A stretch of DNA of 17,881 bases from contig JAAURV010000027.1 in assembly GCA_012032065.1 (NCBI GenBank), forward strand, positions 1 to 17,881, given 5' to 3'. Positions 14,246 to 17,881 of the stretch are shown in pieces. The notes below the pieces were generated by a model. It was given only the letters and a program-made list of their open reading frames with translations, did not search any database and was not told the origin of the DNA. The first letter of the stretch is position 1; each line of letters opens with the position of its first letter. This stretch comes from Hyphomicrobiales bacterium (GTDB lineage: Bacteria; Pseudomonadota; Alphaproteobacteria; Rhizobiales; Aestuariivirgaceae). Made by a program: the position numbers and the translations under genes.

Positions 14246-16326
14246 TAGTCGCCAATCCTGCGGAACCACTCGGCCTCGTCGATCACTTCGACGCCGTGTT
14301 TCTGCGCGTCCTTCAACTTCGATCCAGCTCCCGGCCCTGCCACTAGAAGATCGGTCTTCTTCGACACCGAGCCCGCGACTTTGGCGCCCAACCGCTCGGC
14401 CATGGCCTTGGCTTCCTCGCGAGTCATGCGTTCGAGCGCGCCGGTGAAGACAACGGTCTTGCCAGCCACGGGTGAGGCCGTGTTGACCGCTTCGAGCGGT
14501 GCTGGCGACACGTGCGCGAGGAGCGCGTTGAAGACCTCGATATTGTGCTGCTCGCCGAAGAACTGGACGATGGCTTCGGCGACGATCGTGCCGATGCCGT
14601 CGATGGCGTTGAGTTCGGTCCAGGCATCGCCTGCCATGTCCGATGCCGCTGTTATCTGATCGCGCAAAGCCTCTGCCGATCCATATGACCGCGCCAGCAC
14701 CCGCGCCGTGGTCTCGCCGACATGGCGGATGCCGAGCGCGAAGATGAAGCGGTCGAGCGCCACATTCTTCCGCGCGGCGATGGCTTCGAAGAGATTGGTG
14801 GCGCTCGATACGCCCCAGCCCTCGCGATCCTTCAGCTTCTTGAGCGCGCGTTGATCGCGGGCTTCGAGCGTGAAGATATCCTGCGGCGATTGGATCAGGC
14901 CGTCGGCGTAAAATTCCTCGACGATCTTGTCGCCGAAGCCTTCGATGTCGAAGGCATTGCGCGACACGAAATGCTTGAGCCGCTCGACCCGCTGCGCCGG
15001 GCAGATCAAGCCGCCGGTGCAACGCCTGACCGCATCGGTCTTGCCGCTGCCGCGATCCTCGCGCTCGGCATGGCTGCCGCAGGCGGGGCAGAACTTCGGG
15101 AACTCATAGGGCTTCGCCGATTTCGGACGCTTCTCCGCCACGAAGCCGAGGATCTGCGGGATCACATCGCCTGCCCGCTGCACAATTACGGTGTCGCCGA
15201 TCCGAATATCCTTGCGGGCGATTTCGTCTTCGTTGTGGAGCGTGGCGTTGGAAACGACCACTCCGCCGACGGTTACGGGCTTCAACCGCGCCACCGGCGT
15301 CAACGCGCCGGTGCGGCCCACCTGAATGTCGATCCCCTCAAGAACCGTAGTTGCCTTCTCGGCGGCGAATTTGTGGGCGATGGCCCAACGCGGGCTGCGA
15401 GATACGAAACCGAGCCGCTCCTGCCAGTCGAGGCGGTTCACTTTGTAAACGACGCCATCGATATCGTAGCCAAGTTGGGCGCGTTGCTCTTCGATCTTGC
15501 GGTAGTGTGCAACCAGTTGATCGGTAGTGCGGCACACCGTCATCAAGGGGTTGACCGGAAATCCCATCGCCTTGAAGCGCTGTACCACGTCCCATTGCGT
15601 ATCGCCATCGAGATCGGGCGCTTCACCCCAGGTGTAGGCGAAGAAGCGGAGCGGGCGGGATGCGGTGATCGACGCGTCGAGCTGGCGGAGGCTACCGGCG
15701 GCGGCGTTGCGCGGATTGGCGAAAACTTTCTCGCCCGCTTGACTCTGTTTCTCATTCAATGCCGCGAAGTCCTTGTGCGACATATAGATTTCGCCCCTGA
15801 CTTCGAGCACCTCAGGGGTTTTGCCGGAAAGCCTGTGCGGGATGTTCTTGATGGTGCGGGCGTTGGCGGTGACGTTCTCGCCCTCGGCGCCATCGCCGCG
15901 GGTTGCCGCCTGAACCAGCCCGCCCTTCTCGTAGCGGAGCGAAATCGACAAGCCATCGATCTTCGGTTCCGCCGTGAACTCGACTTCGGCATCCTCCTTC
16001 AGATTTAGAAACCGCCGTACTCGCGCGAGGAAGTCCGTCACGTCCTCGTCGCTGAAGGCATTGGAGAGCGACAGCATGGGCACGCGGTGACGGACTTTCG
16101 AAAAAGTCTCGGAAGGTGCGGCACCAATGCGCTGCGAAGGAGAGTCGGCATCGATGAGTTCTGGGAACGCATCTTCGAGATCGAGCAGACGCTTTCGAAG
16201 CGCGTCGTATGCGGCATCGGAAATCGCCGGCTGATCTTCCCGATAGTAGCGCCGGTCATGCTCCGCGATCTCGGCCGCAAGTGCCGTGTGTTCAGTGCGG
16301 GCAGCTTCAAGTGTGAGCTTCGTCAT
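14245..16326 (-). CDS. ligA: NAD+-dependent DNA ligase
   Basis: A complete 693-residue LigA, which seals nicks in replication and repair using NAD+. Domains in order: Ia (YYREDQPAISDAAYD, about 27-41), adenylation domain with catalytic Lys122 in PKIDGLS, OB fold, a four-cysteine zinc finger (CPACGSHAE ... RRCTGGLICPAQ), helix-hairpin-helix region, and a C-terminal BRCT domain (GKTVVFTGALERMTREEAKA onward). Length is normal. The ATG at 16324-16326 has no close ribosome-binding site; GGAGGA lies about 20 bases upstream, supplied by the end of a palindromic repeat. The upstream neighbour is the recN 3' half, the usual order in alphaproteobacteria. The stop overlaps azlC by one base. Confidence 0.98.
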   Translation of the reverse strand: MTKLTLEAARTEHTALAAEIAEHDRRYYREDQPAISDAAYDALRKRLLDLEDAFPELIDADSPSQRIGAAPSETFSKVRHRVPMLSLSNAFSDEDVTDFLARVRRFLNLKEDAEVEFTAEPKIDGLSISLRYEKGGLVQAATRGDGAEGENVTANARTIKNIPHRLSGKTPEVLEVRGEIYMSHKDFAALNEKQSQAGEKVFANPRNAAAGSLRQLDASITASRPLRFFAYTWGEAPDLDGDTQWDVVQRFKAMGFPVNPLMTVCRTTDQLVAHYRKIEEQRAQLGYDIDGVVYKVNRLDWQERLGFVSRSPRWAIAHKFAAEKATTVLEGIDIQVGRTGALTPVARLKPVTVGGVVVSNATLHNEDEIARKDIRIGDTVIVQRAGDVIPQILGFVAEKRPKSAKPYEFPKFCPACGSHAEREDRGSGKTDAVRRCTGGLICPAQRVERLKHFVSRNAFDIEGFGDKIVEEFYADGLIQSPQDIFTLEARDQRALKKLKDREGWGVSSATNLFEAIAARKNVALDRFIFALGIRHVGETTARVLARSYGSAEALRDQITAASDMAGDAWTELNAIDGIGTIVAEAIVQFFGEQHNIEVFNALLAHVSPAPLEAVNTASPVAGKTVVFTGALERMTREEAKAMAERLGAKVAGSVSKKTDLLVAGPGAGSKLKDAQKHGVEVIDEAEWFRRIGD

Positions 16327-16346
16327 GCTCGCTCACAGCTTGTTTA

Positions 16347-16402
16347 TCCTCCCCGCCGCCGAATAGGCGCGGGGGAGGTGCCGCCGGAGGCGGCGGAGGT
16401 GG
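16347..16402 (+). repeat. Palindromic intergenic repeat, left copy
   Basis: The first 34 bases (16347-16380) match the right copy in inverted orientation at 33 of 34 positions. Inside the copy, CTCCCCGC pairs with GCGGGGGAG around CGCCGAATAG. A second small hairpin CCGCC-GGA-GGCGG follows, and the unit closes with GGAGG. This layout resembles a family of C-rich palindromic repeats common between alphaproteobacterial genes. Confidence 0.85.
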
Positions 16403-16481
16403 CAACAGCGGGATTCGAATGGGCGTCACAAGCGCATTTTAGACGCCGCGCGCGGACAACCTTCTGTGCACTGCTGTAAAC

Positions 16482-16545
16482 ACCCCCCTCCGTCGCACTT
16501 CGCGCGACACCTGCCCCGCGCCTATTCGGCGGCGGGGAGGAGGGG
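16482..16545 (-). repeat. Palindromic intergenic repeat, right copy (inverted)
   Basis: Bases 16508-16541 are the reverse complement of the left copy with one mismatch. As in the left copy, a second hairpin (GTCGC-ACTTC-GCGCGAC) and a G-rich end (GGAGGGGGG on the minus strand) follow, but with different stem sequence. The differing second hairpins show these are two insertions of one repeat type, not one copied block. Confidence 0.85.
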
Positions 16546-16576
16546 TTGCGACGTCTTGCGTTAACACACATCCACT

Positions 16577-17881
16577 CTAACCCGTGCCTCTGAGCAGCTG
16601 ATCGGCTTGGGCACGGGCTTGATCCGTCACCTTCGCGCCCGAGAGCATGCGGGCCACTTCCTCGCGGCGGCTCTTGTCCGAGAGCGGCTGCACGCGCGTC
16701 GCCATGCGCTTGCTGGAGACTTCTTCCATCTTGGAGATGAGCAGATGCTGCCCCGCGCGCGCGGCGACTTGTGGGGAGTGGGTGACGGCGAGAACTTGCA
16801 GCCCACTCGCAAGCCGTGCAAGGCGCGCGCCGATCGCGTCCGCCACAGCGCCGCCGACTCCGGTATCGATCTCGTCGAAGATGAGCGTGGGCGCCGAGCC
16901 CTTCGCCGCGAGCACGACTTTCAGCGCCAGCATGAAGCGCGCCAGCTCGCCGCCGGATGCGACCTTCATCAGCGGCGATAGTTCCGTGCCCGGATTGGCG
17001 GAGACGACGAACTCGATCTTGTCGATGCCGTGGCTGCCCGGTTTTCCGGCATCGGTGTCGATCCGCGTCGCAAAGCGCGCGCGTTCGAGCTTGAGCGGCG
17101 GCAGTTCCGCCATCACCGCCTTGTCGAGCGACTTCGCGGCTTTCATCCGTTTGCCGGACAGTTTTTCGGCCGCGGTATCGAAGCGCTCCTGCGCAGCCTT
17201 GAACGCGGCTTCGAGCGCCACGAGACGCTGTCCGCCATCGGCCAGCATTTGCAGATCGTGTTCGAGGCGGGAGCGGACATCGGCCAGGCCATCGACCGTG
17301 AGCCAGTGCATGCGGTTGTAGCGAAGCGTGCAGGTGTGCAGCACCAAATCCAGCGGCTGCCAATCGCGACCGACGCGGGCCAGCGACGTCATGCGTTCCT
17401 CAATCTCGACCTTCGACTGCGGATGGATCGCGTGTTTCGTCTGCGGTCCGATGATGTGCACAAGGTCGATGTCCACCGCGGCCAGGGCCTTTTGCATCAC
17501 GTCGGCGGCTTGCTTCTGGCTGTCGAGTTCGCCGCTGTAGGCGATCGTCGGACAATGCCGCAAGTTCGCGCACCAGCCGGGGCAGTCGTACATTTGCCAG
17601 AGCCGCTTTTCCCACCAGGTGGGCGCGAGCTTCTCCTGCTGAAAGACCTTCAGGAAGTCGGGCGTCTCGGAGAATCCCGCGCCGGGATTGGCGGCGAACC
17701 AGCGATCGGCATAGTGCACGGCGAATTGCCAAGCGGCGGCGCCCCCCATCGAGAAGCCGCGAACGCTCGTCCGGTCGTCATCGACGCGGTAACGCTTCTT
17801 CACCGAATCAAGCGCTTCGAGCACGTCGATCTCACCGGCGAACTTGAAGGCGTTGCAGTACCGACCGTAGGGATGCAGAAC
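16577..17881 (-). CDS. recN: Chimeric frame: alpha/beta hydrolase N-terminal part joined to RecN C-terminal half; start outside the window
   Basis: One open frame runs from the window edge to a stop at 16577. The part from 17881 to about 17300 is a prolyl-oligopeptidase-like alpha/beta hydrolase: HPYGRYCNAFKFAGEIDVLE, nucleophile in GFSMGGAAAW, acid probably the Asp of SGELDSQKQAA, and His in GPQTKHAIHP. From about 17299 it is the C-terminal half of RecN, the SMC-like double-strand break repair ATPase: AVMAELPPLKLERARF, signature VASGGELARFMLALK, Walker B TLIFDEIDTGVGG, and THSPQVAARAGQH. The first roughly 320 residues of RecN, with Walker A and half the coiled coil, are absent, so it cannot work as RecN. 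The hydrolase lacks its usual C-terminal part. The recN piece sits in its normal place upstream of ligA. The GTG at 17824 is not the start. An assembly join or real recombination could explain it. Confidence 0.85.
   Translation of the reverse strand, partial: VLHPYGRYCNAFKFAGEIDVLEALDSVKKRYRVDDDRTSVRGFSMGGAAAWQFAVHYADRWFAANPGAGFSETPDFLKVFQQEKLAPTWWEKRLWQMYDCPGWCANLRHCPTIAYSGELDSQKQAADVMQKALAAVDIDLVHIIGPQTKHAIHPQSKVEIEERMTSLARVGRDWQPLDLVLHTCTLRYNRMHWLTVDGLADVRSRLEHDLQMLADGGQRLVALEAAFKAAQERFDTAAEKLSGKRMKAAKSLDKAVMAELPPLKLERARFATRIDTDAGKPGSHGIDKIEFVVSANPGTELSPLMKVASGGELARFMLALKVVLAAKGSAPTLIFDEIDTGVGGAVADAIGARLARLASGLQVLAVTHSPQVAARAGQHLLISKMEEVSSKRMATRVQPLSDKSRREEVARMLSGAKVTDQARAQADQLLRGTG
17285..17299 (-). 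other. Junction between hydrolase and RecN coding sequence
   Basis: These 15 bases encode TVDGL, which fits both families: hydrolases of this type have NRMHW-TVDGL, and RecN has a similar V-T-V-D-x-L before its ADVR helix. The switch from one family to the other falls within or next to them. A short shared sequence like this is what a misassembled overlap or a microhomology-mediated recombination would leave. Confidence 0.65.

Noticed and set aside
14246..15022. Upstream extension of the azlC frame to 15022
   Set aside because: The extra residues are arginine-rich nonsense read from inside ligA; the AzlC family begins at the GTG at 14245.
14722..16008. Long open frame (428 codons) on the plus strand opposite ligA
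   Set aside because: It lies wholly antisense to a complete, well-conserved ligA and its translation resembles no family; it is an artefact of GC-rich codon bias.

Overview
The window is GC-rich, densely coded DNA that looks alphaproteobacterial. The clues are a DUF1127 small protein, the recN-to-ligA gene order, prmA close to an M24 aminopeptidase, azlCD, and a glycine-zipper/OmpA lipoprotein. No tRNA, rRNA, CRISPR array, insertion sequence or phage gene was seen.

Layout. (1) 1-1259: 3' part of a type-B carboxylesterase (+). (2) 1294-3052 (-): a secreted SH3-like protein and a DHA2-type MFS exporter. (3) 3282-5155 (+): a fused permease/ATPase ABC exporter broken by one frameshift. (4) 5178-7414 (-): a CcdA-type membrane thiol transporter, a secreted thioredoxin-like protein and a DUF3179 protein. 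All three carry cysteine pairs or single cysteines suited to extracytoplasmic thiol chemistry. (5) 7605-9714 (+): DUF302 protein, OmpA-family lipoprotein (frameshifted) and prmA. (6) 9755-10529 (-): DUF1127 protein and a cold-shock protein, each with its own terminator hairpin. (7) 10756-12558 (+): M24 Xaa-Pro aminopeptidase. (8) 12516-13217 (-): a ribbon-helix-helix antitoxin and PIN toxin pair with a palindromic operator; the toxin frame is broken. (9) 13257-16326 (-): ligA, azlC and azlD in a tightly overlapping run. (10) 16347-16545: two inverted copies of a palindromic intergenic repeat. (11) 16577-17881 (-): one open frame whose downstream half is the C-terminal half of RecN and whose upstream half is an unrelated alpha/beta hydrolase.

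The most striking result is the hydrolase/RecN chimera, joined where both families could encode the same short peptide. The second is a set of three frameshifts, all in the same sense (one base missing), in otherwise well-conserved genes. Together they suggest either assembly and consensus errors or real local damage; read-level checks would decide. I found no convincing new defence or biosynthetic system. The best functional hypothesis is a periplasmic redox relay from CcdA through the thioredoxin to the CPLC motif of the DUF3179 protein.
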